From the NCBI RefSeq assembly GCF_014650755.1, contig NZ_BMVO01000022.1, forward strand, positions 55,106 to 119,105: 64,000 bases of DNA, read 5' to 3'. Under the pieces are notes generated by a model. The model did no database searches and was not told where the DNA came from. It saw only the letters and a list, made by a program, of their open reading frames with translations. The DNA comes from Streptomyces chryseus (lineage in GTDB: Bacteria > Actinomycetota > Actinomycetes > Streptomycetales > Streptomycetaceae). The position numbers and the translations under genes were made by a program. Below are positions 1 to 8,944 of the stretch, one piece after another (position 1 is the first letter of the stretch; every line of letters begins with the position of its first letter).

Positions 1-176
1 AGCTCCGCGGACTGGTGATCGACCCGAAGGCGGTCGACCCGGAGGACACCGAGACGCTCGCGGACCTGATCGTCGCCGCCGTCCAGGCCGCGAACGAGAA
101 CGCGCAGCAGCTCCAGCAGGAGAAGCTCGGCCCGCTCGCCCAGGGGCTCGGCGGCATGCCGGGGCTGCCCTTCTAA
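1..176 (+). CDS. YbaB/EbfC nucleoid-associated protein, C-terminal fragment
   Basis: Only the last 57 codons are present; the gene starts left of the window. The visible part reads LRGLVIDP, then a helical stretch rich in Ala, Gln and Glu, and ends GGMPGLPF, the Gly/Met/Pro-rich tail usual in actinobacterial YbaB/EbfC proteins. These are small dimeric DNA-binding proteins encoded just upstream of recR and often downstream of dnaX. The recR gene follows 63 bases later on the same strand, which is the main support for the assignment. The N-terminal part cannot be assessed. Confidence 0.85.
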   Translation, partial: LRGLVIDPKAVDPEDTETLADLIVAAVQAANENAQQLQQEKLGPLAQGLGGMPGLPF

Positions 177-239
177 GGCGGCCCCGCAGCAACTACCGTA
201 CGTACCAGGCAGGACCGGCAGGGCAAGGAAGGCAATCCG

Positions 240-839
240 TTGTACGAAGGCGTGGTCCAGGACCTCATCGACGAGTTGGGCAGGCTGCCCGGCGTCGGTC
301 CCAAGAGCGCGCAGCGGATCGCCTTCCACATCCTCCAGGCCGAGCCGACCGATGTACGCCGCCTCGCCCATGCCCTCCTGGAGGTCAAGGACAAGGTCCG
401 CTTCTGCGCGGTGTGCGGCAACGTCGCGCAGGAGGAGCAGTGCGGGATCTGCCGTGACCCGCGCCGCGACCTGGCGGTCATCTGCGTCGTCGAAGAGCCC
501 AAGGATGTCGTCGCGGTCGAGCGGACACGGGAGTTCCGTGGCCGCTACCACGTGCTCGGCGGGGCCATCAGCCCCATCGAGGGCGTCGGCCCCGACGACC
601 TGCGGATCCGCGAGCTGCTCGCGCGCCTCGCGGACGGTGCCGTCACCGAACTGATCCTGGCCACTGATCCGAACCTCGAGGGCGAGGCCACCGCCACGTA
701 CCTCGCCCGGATGATCAAGCCGATGGGTCTGCGGGTGACACGCCTGGCCAGTGGACTCCCCGTCGGGGGAGATCTTGAGTACGCCGACGAGGTCACGCTG
801 GGCCGTGCCTTCGAGGGGAGACGATTGCTCGATGTCTGA
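240..839 (+). CDS. recR: Recombination protein RecR
   Basis: RecR, 199 aa, the usual family length. It acts with RecF/RecO to load RecA on gapped DNA during recombinational repair in the cytoplasm. The N-terminal helix-hairpin-helix motif (LPGVGPKSAQRIAFH, about residues 16-30) binds DNA. A four-Cys zinc finger follows (C56, C59, C68, C71), then a Toprim domain starting near residue 80 (ICVVEEPKD). The start codon is TTG at 240, preceded by an AAGGAAGG ribosome site. The stop overlaps the start of the next gene, so the two are probably translationally coupled. The ybaB-recR order is widely conserved. Confidence 0.97.
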   Translation: MYEGVVQDLIDELGRLPGVGPKSAQRIAFHILQAEPTDVRRLAHALLEVKDKVRFCAVCGNVAQEEQCGICRDPRRDLAVICVVEEPKDVVAVERTREFRGRYHVLGGAISPIEGVGPDDLRIRELLARLADGAVTELILATDPNLEGEATATYLARMIKPMGLRVTRLASGLPVGGDLEYADEVTLGRAFEGRRLLDV

Positions 840-1500
840 CGCCAACGCAAAGCTGCTGCACGCGGTCGCGCAGGATCCGGACGATTTCGCGGTCCAGATC
901 GCCGACCAGATCGAGAGCTTCATCGTCGCCGTCACGGAAGTGGCCAAGGGGGACGAGCCGGACAGCGCCGTCCCGTTCCTGCTCCTGGAGGTCTCCCAGC
1001 TGCTCCTCGCGGGAGGCAGGCTCGGCGCGCACGAGGACATCATTCCCGACGAGCGCTACGAGCCGGACCTCGGCGCGGAGCCCGACCCGGACGACCTGCG
1101 GCAACGTTTCGCCGTCATGCTCGACCCCATCGACGTGTACTCCGAGGTGTTCGACCCGTACGAGCCGCGCAAGGCGCCCGTCCCCTGCCGCATCTCGGAC
1201 GACCTGGCCGACGTCATCACGGACCTGCGCCACGGCCTGGCCCACTACCGGGCGGGCCGCACCACCGAAGCGCTGTGGTGGTGGCAGTTCTCGTACTTCT
1301 CCAACTGGGGCTCCACCGCCTCGGCCTGCCTGCGCGCCCTCCAGTCCCTGGTGGCGCACGTCCGCCTCGACCAGCCGCTCCAGGAGCTGGACGGCCTCGA
1401 CACGGACGAGGACCTCGGCGAGGAGGACCTGGAGGCGGAGGCCGGCAGGGTCATGGCCGAGGAACTGGCGGGCCCGCTGGGCCTGCGCACGGCCACCTGA
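832..1500 (+). CDS. DUF5063 domain-containing protein
   Basis: Acidic cytoplasmic protein of 222 aa resembling the DUF5063 family, which commonly follows recR in streptomycetes; its function is not known to me. The ATG at 832 lies inside the last codons of recR (stop at 837-839), is preceded by GAGGGGAG, and is preferred over an in-frame start at 751 that would lie wholly within recR. The middle holds a Trp-rich segment (ALWWWQFSYFSNWG, about residues 147-160) in the most conserved-looking part. The C-terminus is rich in Glu and Asp. No signal peptide or membrane segment is visible. A GC hairpin just after the stop probably ends the recR transcript. Confidence 0.88.
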   Translation: MSDANAKLLHAVAQDPDDFAVQIADQIESFIVAVTEVAKGDEPDSAVPFLLLEVSQLLLAGGRLGAHEDIIPDERYEPDLGAEPDPDDLRQRFAVMLDPIDVYSEVFDPYEPRKAPVPCRISDDLADVITDLRHGLAHYRAGRTTEALWWWQFSYFSNWGSTASACLRALQSLVAHVRLDQPLQELDGLDTDEDLGEEDLEAEAGRVMAEELAGPLGLRTAT

Positions 1501-1510
1501 GCGGCCCGCG

Positions 1511-1546
1511 CCCCGAGCCGGCCAGGTGCTCCCGGCCGGCTCGGGG
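1511..1546. terminator. Bidirectional hairpin terminator between convergent genes
   Basis: A perfect 13-bp GC stem (CCCCGAGCCGGCC and its complement) with a 10-base loop sits between the DUF5063 gene and the convergent gene ending at 1565. There is no T-tract, as is usual for Streptomyces terminators. Confidence 0.75.
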
Positions 1547-1564
1547 ACCGGGCCCGAGCGCGGT

Positions 1565-3034
1565 CTAGTTCTTCGACAGGGCCCGCGTCACCCCGGCGAG
1601 CACGGCGGTGGTCAGCACCCAGCCGATCGCCACGAAGGCGTACGCCAGCCACTGGGCGTCCCCGCCCGCCCAGTGCCAGGCGCCGCGCTGCCCGAGGCCG
1701 CCGACGGGGATCAGCAGGTCGAGCGAGTACACGAAGGCGTTGAACGGCGGCCCTTCGCCGGGCTTGACGGGCGTCGGCGTCAGCCCGCGGAACACCAGCG
1801 TGCCCAGGGTGGTGAGCGCGGCGAGCCACACCCCCGCCAGCCACGGCCGGTAGCCGTAGCCCACGGTGACGTCCAGCAGGCCGCCCCACACGCGTCCCAC
1901 CACGCTCGTCGCCGTCCGGCGGCGGTGGCGCTGCTTGTGCAGCAGGACGCGGCGGGCGTGGTCGTCGTGGCCTATGCGCCGGTAGTACGACGCGAGCTGC
2001 TCGTACGGCTGGGGCGTGTAGTCGCGGTCCCGCTGGAACCACAGCAGCCGCTGCGCCGGTGCGACGCCGCCGGGCATCGCGTCCTCGTCGTCGAACCGCA
2101 CGGAGTCGTACACGAAGCCGTCGAGCCGCAGGACCGGCGGCCAGGTGCGCCGGTCGTCGACGACACCCGCGGCGCGGGCGTTGCGCAGGTCCACCCGGCC
2201 GCCCGGCGGGGCGGCGAAACGCAGGTCGAGGTCGGCCGTCCGCATGCCGACGCAGACCAGCGAAGTGTTCTCCCCGGCCAGGTCCGCCCCCTCGAACGAC
2301 AGCAGGTCCGCGACCTGGGCGCCGCGCAGCCGGACCTTGCCGTCGGCGGTGAATCCGCGCGAGAGCCGCACCGTGCTGACGGCCATGCTGTCCCCGCTGA
2401 GCGCCACGCCCTCCGGGTTCTCCAGCCGCGCGCCCCGCAGGAACAGGCCGCCGTTCAGCTGCGCCCCCGGCAGCTGCACCGCGCCCCGCGCGTGGAACCC
2501 GTTCTCGCCGTACAGCGCTCCGTCCAGCACCATGCCGCCGCCGGACAGCGCGATGCCGCCGGGCGCCGAGAGGGTCGCCCCGGTCAGCAGCAGCTCACCG
2601 CTCACGTGCGCGTGGATGAGCTGGACGGCTAACCGGTCGGCGCTCCCCTCCACGACGGAGCCGCGCAGCGTCAGCCGGCCGCCGATGCGGGCGCTGGGCG
2701 CCCGGAAGCCGGGCAGCCGGCTGTCCACGATGCCCACGGCCAGGGTGGAGGCCGCTTCGAGGCTGATGTCCTCCTCCAGCACGCACTCCCTGAGGCGGAA
2801 CAGGTGCCGGATCTCCGCCCCGTCGAGCACGATCCGGCCCGTGATCCGCGCGCCGGTGAGCCGGAGGGCGGGCACGGCTCCGGACGGCTCGGCGTTCTGG
2901 CCGAGCAGCAGGGCGACGACCACGGCCGCCCGGACCGTGCGCTCCTCGCCGCCGCGCAGGTCGGCCTCCCGCCCCTCGGGGAAGGCGTCCCACAACTGGC
3001 GCTCGGGCGGGGTCAGTTCCTCGTATGACAGCAC
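1565..3034 (-). CDS. Pentapeptide/beta-helix-like membrane protein
   Basis: Protein of 489 aa. Residues about 50-300 form a long series of short repeats (LRGA, LTGA, LDGA) of the kind seen in pentapeptide-repeat or other right-handed beta-helix proteins. The C-terminal third holds about three hydrophobic segments (PWLAGVWLAALTTLGTLVF, FNAFVYSLDLLIPVGG, WLAYAFVAIGWVLTTAVLAG), so the protein is probably a membrane-anchored scaffold with a repeat domain. The GTG at 3034 (LSYEELTPPERQLW) is chosen because the upstream extension has random-looking composition. The neighbouring genes run the other way, so it is probably monocistronic. Substrate or partner is unknown. Confidence 0.8.
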   Translation of the reverse strand: MLSYEELTPPERQLWDAFPEGREADLRGGEERTVRAAVVVALLLGQNAEPSGAVPALRLTGARITGRIVLDGAEIRHLFRLRECVLEEDISLEAASTLAVGIVDSRLPGFRAPSARIGGRLTLRGSVVEGSADRLAVQLIHAHVSGELLLTGATLSAPGGIALSGGGMVLDGALYGENGFHARGAVQLPGAQLNGGLFLRGARLENPEGVALSGDSMAVSTVRLSRGFTADGKVRLRGAQVADLLSFEGADLAGENTSLVCVGMRTADLDLRFAAPPGGRVDLRNARAAGVVDDRRTWPPVLRLDGFVYDSVRFDDEDAMPGGVAPAQRLLWFQRDRDYTPQPYEQLASYYRRIGHDDHARRVLLHKQRHRRRTATSVVGRVWGGLLDVTVGYGYRPWLAGVWLAALTTLGTLVFRGLTPTPVKPGEGPPFNAFVYSLDLLIPVGGLGQRGAWHWAGGDAQWLAYAFVAIGWVLTTAVLAGVTRALSKN

Positions 3035-3146
3035 GGGTGCAGGGTACGGGCGGGCGGACGCGGACAGCGCTCGTACGGTCACCGCGGTACGCCGCGAGCG
3101 GGTCGCCACCCGGCGGCGGTCGTGTGAGCCGGGACACCTTTCGCGT

Positions 3147-3172
3147 ACCCCTGCCCGTCGCCGGGCAGGGGT
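3147..3172. promoter_or_regulatory. Hairpin in the divergent lysC upstream region
   Basis: An 11-bp inverted repeat (ACCCCTGCCCG and its complement, loop about 4 bases) lies in the 272-base gap between the divergent membrane gene and lysC. It could be a leader or operator structure for lysC, or a terminator of upstream transcription; the sequence alone cannot decide. Confidence 0.35.
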
Positions 3173-3306
3173 CCCCGTCGAGCGGGCAGGACCTGCCGAC
3201 GTGACCGGATCATGAGCGGGACATCTCACGATGTGGTATCGCGTGGGCAGGCCCCGTCCGCTCGGTAAACTGAGCCGACCGCAGTAATGACTAACGAGGA
3301 GCGCAC

Positions 3307-4578
3307 GTGGGCCTTGTCGTGCAGAAGTACGGAGGCTCCTCCGTTGCCGATGCCGAAGGCATCAAGCGGGTCGCCAAGCGAATCGTCGATGCCAAGAAGA
3401 ACGGCCACCAGGTCGTTGTCGTGGTGTCGGCGATGGGCGACACGACGGACGAGTTGATCGATCTCGCCGAGCAGGTATCCCCGATCCCTGCCGGCCGTGA
3501 ATTCGACATGCTGCTGACCGCGGGTGAGCGGATCTCCATGGCGCTGCTGGCCATGGCGATCAAGAACCTGGGCCACGAGGCCCAGTCGTTCACGGGCAGC
3601 CAGGCGGGTGTCATCACCGACTCGGTCCACAACAAAGCGCGCATCATCGATGTCACGCCGGGCCGTATCCGCACCGCCCTCGACGAGGGCAACATCGCCA
3701 TCGTCGCCGGGTTCCAGGGTGTGTCCCAGGACAAGAAGGACATCACCACCCTCGGCCGGGGCGGGTCGGACACGACCGCGGTCGCCCTCGCGGCGGCGCT
3801 GGACGCCGAGGTCTGTGAGATCTACACCGATGTGGACGGTGTCTTCACCGCCGACCCTCGGGTCGTGAAGAAGGCCCGGAAGATCGACTGGATCTCCTTC
3901 GAGGACATGCTGGAGCTCGCAGCCTCCGGCTCCAAGGTGCTGCTGCACCGGTGCGTCGAGTACGCACGCCGATACAACATCCCGATCCACGTGCGGTCGT
4001 CCTTCTCGGGACTGCGCGGCACCTGGGTCAGCAACGAGCCGCAAGGGGACCAGCAGGTGGAGCACGCCATCATCTCCGGAGTCGCCCACGACGTCTCCGA
4101 AGCCAAGGTCACCGTCGTCGGTGTGCCGGACAAGCCGGGCGAGGCCGCGGCGATCTTCCGGGCCGTCGCGGACGCCGAGATCAACATCGACATGGTCGTG
4201 CAGAACGTCTCGGCCGCGTCGACCGGTCTGACCGACATCTCCTTCACCCTTCCCAAGACCGAGGGCCGCAAGGCCATCGACGCGCTGGAGAAGACGAAGA
4301 CCGCCGTCGGGTACGACTCCCTCAGGTACGACGACCAGATCGGCAAGATCTCGCTGGTCGGCGCCGGCATGAAGACGAACCCGGGCGTCACGGCGGGCTT
4401 CTTCGAGGCGCTGGCCGACGCGGGCGTGAACATCGAGCTGATCTCGACCTCCGAGATCCGCATCTCGGTCGTGACCCGCGCCGACGACGTCAACGAGGCC
4501 GTGCGCGCCGTGCACTCGGCCTTCGGCCTCGACAGCGACTCCGACGAGGCGGTCGTCTACGGCGGCACCGGAAGGTGA
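3307..4578 (+). CDS. lysC: Aspartate kinase
   Basis: Aspartokinase, 423 aa, phosphorylating aspartate in the first step toward lysine, threonine, methionine and diaminopimelate. The N-terminal kinase domain carries KYGGSSVAD (residues 7-15) for ATP/aspartate binding and the loop GRGGSDTTA near residue 155. Two ACT domains follow (from about residue 265: VVGVPDKPGEAAAIF, and later SLVGAGMKTNPGVTAGFF), where lysine/threonine feedback inhibition acts in the family. The GTG start has an ACGAGGAG ribosome site. Actinobacterial aspartokinases of this type are often made as alpha and an internally initiated beta subunit. asd follows after 7 bases, so they form an operon. Confidence 0.97.
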   Translation: MGLVVQKYGGSSVADAEGIKRVAKRIVDAKKNGHQVVVVVSAMGDTTDELIDLAEQVSPIPAGREFDMLLTAGERISMALLAMAIKNLGHEAQSFTGSQAGVITDSVHNKARIIDVTPGRIRTALDEGNIAIVAGFQGVSQDKKDITTLGRGGSDTTAVALAAALDAEVCEIYTDVDGVFTADPRVVKKARKIDWISFEDMLELAASGSKVLLHRCVEYARRYNIPIHVRSSFSGLRGTWVSNEPQGDQQVEHAIISGVAHDVSEAKVTVVGVPDKPGEAAAIFRAVADAEINIDMVVQNVSAASTGLTDISFTLPKTEGRKAIDALEKTKTAVGYDSLRYDDQIGKISLVGAGMKTNPGVTAGFFEALADAGVNIELISTSEIRISVVTRADDVNEAVRAVHSAFGLDSDSDEAVVYGGTGR

Positions 4579-4585
4579 CGCACCA

Positions 4586-5644
4586 GTGACGGGCAAGCCG
4601 ACGCTCGCGGTCGTCGGAGCGACCGGAGCCGTCGGCGCCGTCATGCTCCAGATCCTGTCCCAGCACGCCGATGTCTGGGGCGAGATCAGACTCCTCGCGT
4701 CCCCGCGCTCGGCCGGCCGCAAGCTGGTCGTGCGCGGGGTGGAGACCGAGGTCCTGGCGCTGTCGGAGGAGGCCCTGGCGGGCGTCGACGTCGCGATGTT
4801 CGACGTACCCGACGACGTGGCCGCCCACTGGGCGCCGATCGCCGCCGCCCAGGGCGCGGTGGTGGTGGACAACTCCGCGGCCTTCCGCATGGACCCGGAC
4901 GTTCCGCTGGTCGTCCCCGAGGTCAACCCGCATGCCGTACGGGTCCGCCCGCGCTCCATCGTGGCGAGCCCGAACTGCACCACGCTGTCGATGATCGTGG
5001 CCGTGGGCGCGCTGCACGCCGAGTTCGGCCTGGCCGGCCTCGTCGTCTCCTCGTACCAGGCGGTGAGCGGTGAGGGCCGCGCCGGCGTCGACACGCTGCG
5101 CACCCAGCTCTCCCTGGTCGCCGGTACGGAACTGGGGACGAACCCGGGCGACGTGCGGCGGGCCGTCGGCGAGGACACCGGCCCCTTCGCCGCGCCGATC
5201 GCGCTCAACGTGGTGCCGTGGGCCGGGTCGCTCGCCGACGACGGCTGGTCCTCGGAGGAGCTGAAGGTACGCGCCGAGTCGCGCAAGATCCTCGACCGGC
5301 CCGGACTGCCGGTCTCGGTCACGTGCGTACGGGTCCCCGTGCTCACGACCCACTCGCTCGCCGTGCACGCGCGGTTCGAGAACGAGGTGTCGGTCGAGCG
5401 GGCGCACGAGATCCTGGCGACCGCGCCGGGTGTGGTGCTGTTCGACAACCCGGCGGCGGGCGAGTTCCCGACACCGGCCGACGTGGTGGGGACGGACCCG
5501 ACGTGGGTGGGGCGGGTGCGGCGGTCGCTGGACGACCCCACGGCGCTCGAGCTGTTCGTGTGCGGCGACAATCTCCGCAAGGGCGCCGCGCTCAACACCG
5601 CGCAGATCGCCGAGTTGGTGGCCGCGGAATTCGGGACGGCGTGA
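4586..5644 (+). CDS. asd: Aspartate-semialdehyde dehydrogenase
   Basis: NADP-dependent aspartate-semialdehyde dehydrogenase, 352 aa, reducing aspartyl phosphate to the semialdehyde, directly after lysC in both pathway and operon. The dinucleotide-binding loop is VGATGAVG (residues 10-17), and the catalytic Cys is C131 in SPNCTT. A central VSSYQAVSGEGRAG segment and the C-terminal FVCGDNLRKGAALN motif are typical of the family. Length is within the usual 330-370 aa range. GTG start, 7 bases after lysC. The shadow frames over this gene are not coding. Confidence 0.97.
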   Translation: MTGKPTLAVVGATGAVGAVMLQILSQHADVWGEIRLLASPRSAGRKLVVRGVETEVLALSEEALAGVDVAMFDVPDDVAAHWAPIAAAQGAVVVDNSAAFRMDPDVPLVVPEVNPHAVRVRPRSIVASPNCTTLSMIVAVGALHAEFGLAGLVVSSYQAVSGEGRAGVDTLRTQLSLVAGTELGTNPGDVRRAVGEDTGPFAAPIALNVVPWAGSLADDGWSSEELKVRAESRKILDRPGLPVSVTCVRVPVLTTHSLAVHARFENEVSVERAHEILATAPGVVLFDNPAAGEFPTPADVVGTDPTWVGRVRRSLDDPTALELFVCGDNLRKGAALNTAQIAELVAAEFGTA

Positions 5645-5732
5645 AGCGGAGTACTGCGTAGAATCTGTGACGCTCTGTGAGTAAGTCGAAGTCTGGACTA
5701 CTTGAACCGGGGCGTCGTTCTGTTCGATCATT

Positions 5733-5773
5733 CGCTCCCCGCCCCTGCTGCAACCGCAGTCGGGAGGGGAGCG
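5733..5773 (+). terminator. Terminator after lysC-asd
   Basis: A stem of CGCTCCCC with its complement, and an inner CTGC/GCAG pairing, lies 90 bases after asd in the 266-base gap before the sigma factor. It is a good candidate for the end of the lysC-asd transcript. Confidence 0.6.
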
Positions 5774-5910
5774 TCTTTGCGGTCGTCCCGGCAAAGGTCG
5801 CGACACATGGGGCATTCAGGAGGGGGAGTACGCATGCGGGCGTTTACTGCCGCGTCAAAAGCGGTGCGTCGCGCGTACAACCCTGACGGGGGGAAGAGTG
5901 TCCAACAGGC

Positions 5911-6570
5911 GTGGCAGAGGTTCTCGACATCACAGTGGTCCCGGTTCGCGGCGCGGCAGTGCGCCCTCTCCGCCGACCCCGCACGCCCGGCGGCATGCCG
6001 GTGATCGCTCCCATGCCGACGGCGCGGTCCGCGCGCATACCGTCCCCGCGCGAGGGCGTTGAAGACGCCATGACCGCGGGCACCACAGTTGACCACCTGA
6101 CCGAAACCTATCGAGCCCACTACCGCTCGCTGCTGGGCCTGGCGGCGCTGCTGCTCGACGACACGGCCTCGTGTGAGGACGTCGTGCAGGAAGCGTTCAT
6201 ACGGGTGCACTCCGCGCGCAACCGCGTCCGCGACCCCCAGAAGACCCTGGCCTACCTGCGCCAGACGGTGGTCAACCTCTCCCGCTCGGCGCTGCGGCGC
6301 CGCATCCTCGGGCTGAAGCTGCTGTCGAAGCCGATGCCGGACATGGCGAGCGCGGAGGAGGGGGCGTACGACCAGCTGGAGCGCGACGCGCTGATCAAGG
6401 CGATGCGCGGACTCCAGCGGCGCCAGCGCGAGGTGCTGGTCCTGCGGTACTTCGCGGACATGACCGAGGCCCAGTGCGCCGAGACGCTGGGCATATCCCT
6501 GGGCTCGGTGAAGGCGTACGGCTCACGCGGCATAGCGGCGTTGCGCGTCGCCATGGAGGCCTCGGCATGA
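5911..6570 (+). CDS. SigE-family (ECF-type) RNA polymerase sigma factor
   Basis: ECF-like sigma factor of the actinobacterial SigE family. Region 2 includes DDTASCEDVVQEAFIRVH (core binding and -10 recognition) and region 4 includes LRYFADMTEAQCAETLGISLGSVKAYGSRG, an HTH for -35 recognition. Starting at GTG 5911 gives 219 aa with a basic, Pro-rich N-terminal extension; an in-frame ATG at 6070 would give a more typical 166 aa, and neither has a strong ribosome site. The next gene starts inside the stop codon (ATGA overlap at 6567). This arrangement is typical of a sigma factor with its regulator, so the downstream membrane protein may be its anti-sigma factor. Confidence 0.92.
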   Translation: MAEVLDITVVPVRGAAVRPLRRPRTPGGMPVIAPMPTARSARIPSPREGVEDAMTAGTTVDHLTETYRAHYRSLLGLAALLLDDTASCEDVVQEAFIRVHSARNRVRDPQKTLAYLRQTVVNLSRSALRRRILGLKLLSKPMPDMASAEEGAYDQLERDALIKAMRGLQRRQREVLVLRYFADMTEAQCAETLGISLGSVKAYGSRGIAALRVAMEASA

Positions 6571-7982
6571 GCGGCAAGCAAGAGCGGCACGGGCCGGACG
6601 GGCCGTTGAACGACCTGACTGGAAAAGCGATTGTGAACGACGGGCCGAACAAGCGCGAGAACCGCGACGAGCCGGAAGCGGAGCCGACCGTCGAGCCGGA
6701 CACCGAGCCGACCGACGAACAGAGCGCGGAGCCGGACATCGAACAGAGCGACGAAACGGCGGGGCCGGAAGCGGCGGGTCCCGAACCGGACGCCGAGACC
6801 CCGGACGCGGCCTCGATCTCGGACGCCATCCTCAAGTCGATGCCGGCCGCGGATTCGGCCCCGGACTCGGACGCGACCCCGAAGTCGGACCCCGGCACCG
6901 ACTCGGACCTCGACGACTTCGGTACGGACGAGCTGGCCCTGCGCCGGATGCTGCGTGGCGCCGTCGAGGAGCTGGAGCCGTCGCGGAACGCCCTGGACCA
7001 CCTGCGCAAGGCGGTACCCGCCCGGCGCGCCAGGCGACGCCAGGCCGTCGTCGGCATGGCGGCCGCCGCGCTGTTCGTGGGCATGGCGGTCCCCGCCTTC
7101 GTCCATGTGGCGAACACCGCCGACTCGTCCGACGCGCGTCCCTCGATAGCGGGCCACGGCCAGGACACGCACGGTGGCACCGGCTGGCAGAAGGGCAACG
7201 AGGGCGGCAAGAAGGAGGCGGAGAAGCCTTCCGACAAGTCGACCTCGAAGAGCGACAAGGAAAAGAAGGAAGACAAGAAGAAGAATCCCAGGAAGGGTTC
7301 TTCGGGGACCGGAACGGGAGCCGGCACCGGCACCGGGGGCGGTGACGCCGGCGAGGCGCCTGGCAGCGTGTCCGCTTCCGTGCCGACGTGCGGCGCGAGC
7401 CAGCTCGCCACCTTCGCCGCCTACGTGAACGCGCCGGACGCCGAGGGCAAGGTGTACGGCAAGTTCCAGATCTCCAACGCCTCCCAGATGGCGTGCACGA
7501 TCGCCGGCAGCGGATCGGTGGGCGTCCAGGCGATGGGCGCGGCCGACCCGGCGCGCGTCAACGTCGTCGACCACACCTCGGGCGACGCGGCGTACGGCCT
7601 GCCGGACCCGTCCCTGGAGACGACCGGCCTGCTGCTGGAGCCCGGTATGAGGTACGAGGTGCAGTTCGCCTGGGTGCCGACGGAGACCTGCCCGACCACC
7701 GGTACGCCGCCCGACCCCACGCCCACCCAGGACCCCGGCCCCGGCCCGACCGGCGGCGGCACGGGAAGCGGTGACGGCGGCAGCGGCGCCGCGACCGGGG
7801 GCGGCGGCGACGCGGAGCAGACCGGCACGGAGCCGCAGCTCGGCTCGGAGGACGGCGGCACGGCGGACGGCAGCGTCGTGGTGAGCCACACCCCGGCGGC
7901 GGGCGGGCCGACACCGGTGGCGACGATCACGAACGCCTGCGCGGGGACGGTCTACCGCACGGGCGTGCTGGCGGCGTCGTAA
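6567..7982 (+). CDS. Membrane protein coupled to sigma factor, candidate anti-sigma regulator
   Basis: Protein of 471 aa. The first 115 residues are very acidic and low-complexity, with repeated EPD/EPT steps. Next comes a short helical block (LALRRMLRGAVEELEPSRNA), basic residues (RRARRRQ), and one membrane helix (AVVGMAAAALFVGMAVPAFV, about residues 170-190). The C-terminal part lies outside if the helix orientation follows the positive-inside rule: a Lys/Gly-rich linker, then a compact domain with TCGASQLATF, NASQMACTIAGSG and ETCPTT, whose Cys pairs suggest disulfides. Translational overlap with the sigma factor suggests regulation of it, but no ZAS zinc motif is visible, so the anti-sigma role is inferred only from position. 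Confidence 0.82.
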   Translation: MSGKQERHGPDGPLNDLTGKAIVNDGPNKRENRDEPEAEPTVEPDTEPTDEQSAEPDIEQSDETAGPEAAGPEPDAETPDAASISDAILKSMPAADSAPDSDATPKSDPGTDSDLDDFGTDELALRRMLRGAVEELEPSRNALDHLRKAVPARRARRRQAVVGMAAAALFVGMAVPAFVHVANTADSSDARPSIAGHGQDTHGGTGWQKGNEGGKKEAEKPSDKSTSKSDKEKKEDKKKNPRKGSSGTGTGAGTGTGGGDAGEAPGSVSASVPTCGASQLATFAAYVNAPDAEGKVYGKFQISNASQMACTIAGSGSVGVQAMGAADPARVNVVDHTSGDAAYGLPDPSLETTGLLLEPGMRYEVQFAWVPTETCPTTGTPPDPTPTQDPGPGPTGGGTGSGDGGSGAATGGGGDAEQTGTEPQLGSEDGGTADGSVVVSHTPAAGGPTPVATITNACAGTVYRTGVLAAS

Positions 7983-8000
7983 CGACGGAGCGGCGGGCAA

Positions 8001-8037
8001 GCGGGGCGGGCATGGCCGAAGGCGGCGCCCGCCCCGC
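8001..8037. terminator. Bidirectional hairpin terminator
   Basis: An 11-bp GC stem (GCGGGGCGGGC and its complement) lies in the 67-base gap between the convergent membrane protein and SURF1 genes. Confidence 0.65.
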
Positions 8038-8049
8038 TCCCGTACGACG

Positions 8050-8889
8050 TCAGCCGCGCGCCCCGGACCCGGAGTCCGTACTGGCCGCGGAGGCGGAGGC
8101 GGGGACGGCGGCCGGACCGGAGGCGGCGGCCACCGGCTCGCCCTCCTCCTGGATCCCGAGGGCGAGGTCCCGGGCGGCTTCCGCCTCGCGGCGCATGAGA
8201 CGGAACCACATGAACAGCACGAAGCCGGCGAAGACGAACCACTCACCGGTGTAGCCGAGGTTCTGGAACGCCTTGAGGTCGAGGCCGCTGCCCTGCGGGG
8301 CCACCGCCGGGACGGGCAGCATGCCGGAATCGCTTTGGGTGAGCGTGATCCAGGCGTCGTACACGTCGTACGGAACGAGATTGACGAGCGAGGCGGCGCT
8401 GATCATCCCCAGCTGCCCCTTCGGCAGCCCGCCACCCGCGTGCACACCGTCGGTACCCGGGTTCTCCGACGCCTGGAGCGCGCCGGTCACGGTGACTTCG
8501 CCCGAGGGCGCGGCGGGGGCCCCGGCCCCGGCGGGCAGCCAGCCGCGGACGACGGGCAGTGCCTTGCCGCCGTCCGTACGCAGCAGGGTCAGCACGTACG
8601 CACCGCGCCGGCCGTCGACCTCCCGCCCGGGCACGACGAACTGCTCGGCGTAACGCCCGGTCGCGGTGGCCGGGCGCCCGGAGGTCTCCTTGTCGACGGG
8701 CAGCAGCCTGTCGAGCGGTACGGCGGCCTGCCTGCCGGGGTCGGGCTTCTCCTCGGCGGCCTGGTGGGTCTCGACGCGGTCTTCGAACCGCCCGAGCTGC
8801 CAGGACCCCATGAAGACGCAGAAGGGAATGGCCAGCACGACGAAGAGGTGGATCCCCCACCAGCGGGGCGTCAGCAGGAACCGGTACAC
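8050..8889 (-). CDS. SURF1 family cytochrome oxidase biogenesis protein
   Basis: SURF1-like membrane protein, 279 aa, assisting heme-copper (aa3-type) cytochrome oxidase assembly. The N-terminus reads VYRFLLTPRWWG, then a membrane helix (HLFVVLAIPFCVFMGSWQLGRFE), matching the SURF1 signature with its GxWQxxR motif. A C-terminal helix (WFVFAGFVLFMWFRLMRRE) closes the usual two-helix topology around an extracytoplasmic loop. GTG at 8889 is preferred, giving the typical start next to TPRWW; in-frame GTGs up to 8922 would add 11 residues. A low-complexity Ala/Ser tail ends the protein. Confidence 0.92.
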   Translation of the reverse strand: MYRFLLTPRWWGIHLFVVLAIPFCVFMGSWQLGRFEDRVETHQAAEEKPDPGRQAAVPLDRLLPVDKETSGRPATATGRYAEQFVVPGREVDGRRGAYVLTLLRTDGGKALPVVRGWLPAGAGAPAAPSGEVTVTGALQASENPGTDGVHAGGGLPKGQLGMISAASLVNLVPYDVYDAWITLTQSDSGMLPVPAVAPQGSGLDLKAFQNLGYTGEWFVFAGFVLFMWFRLMRREAEAARDLALGIQEEGEPVAAASGPAAVPASASAASTDSGSGARG

Positions 8890-8944
8890 CCCACCAAGGT
8901 ACGGGCCCACCCGCCGGCACACCCAGTCCGGGGTCGAGCCACGC

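Noticed and set aside
3226..5598. Long minus-strand frame of 790 aa over lysC-asd
   Set aside because: Antisense shadow with low-complexity text; lysC and asd are certain on the plus strand.
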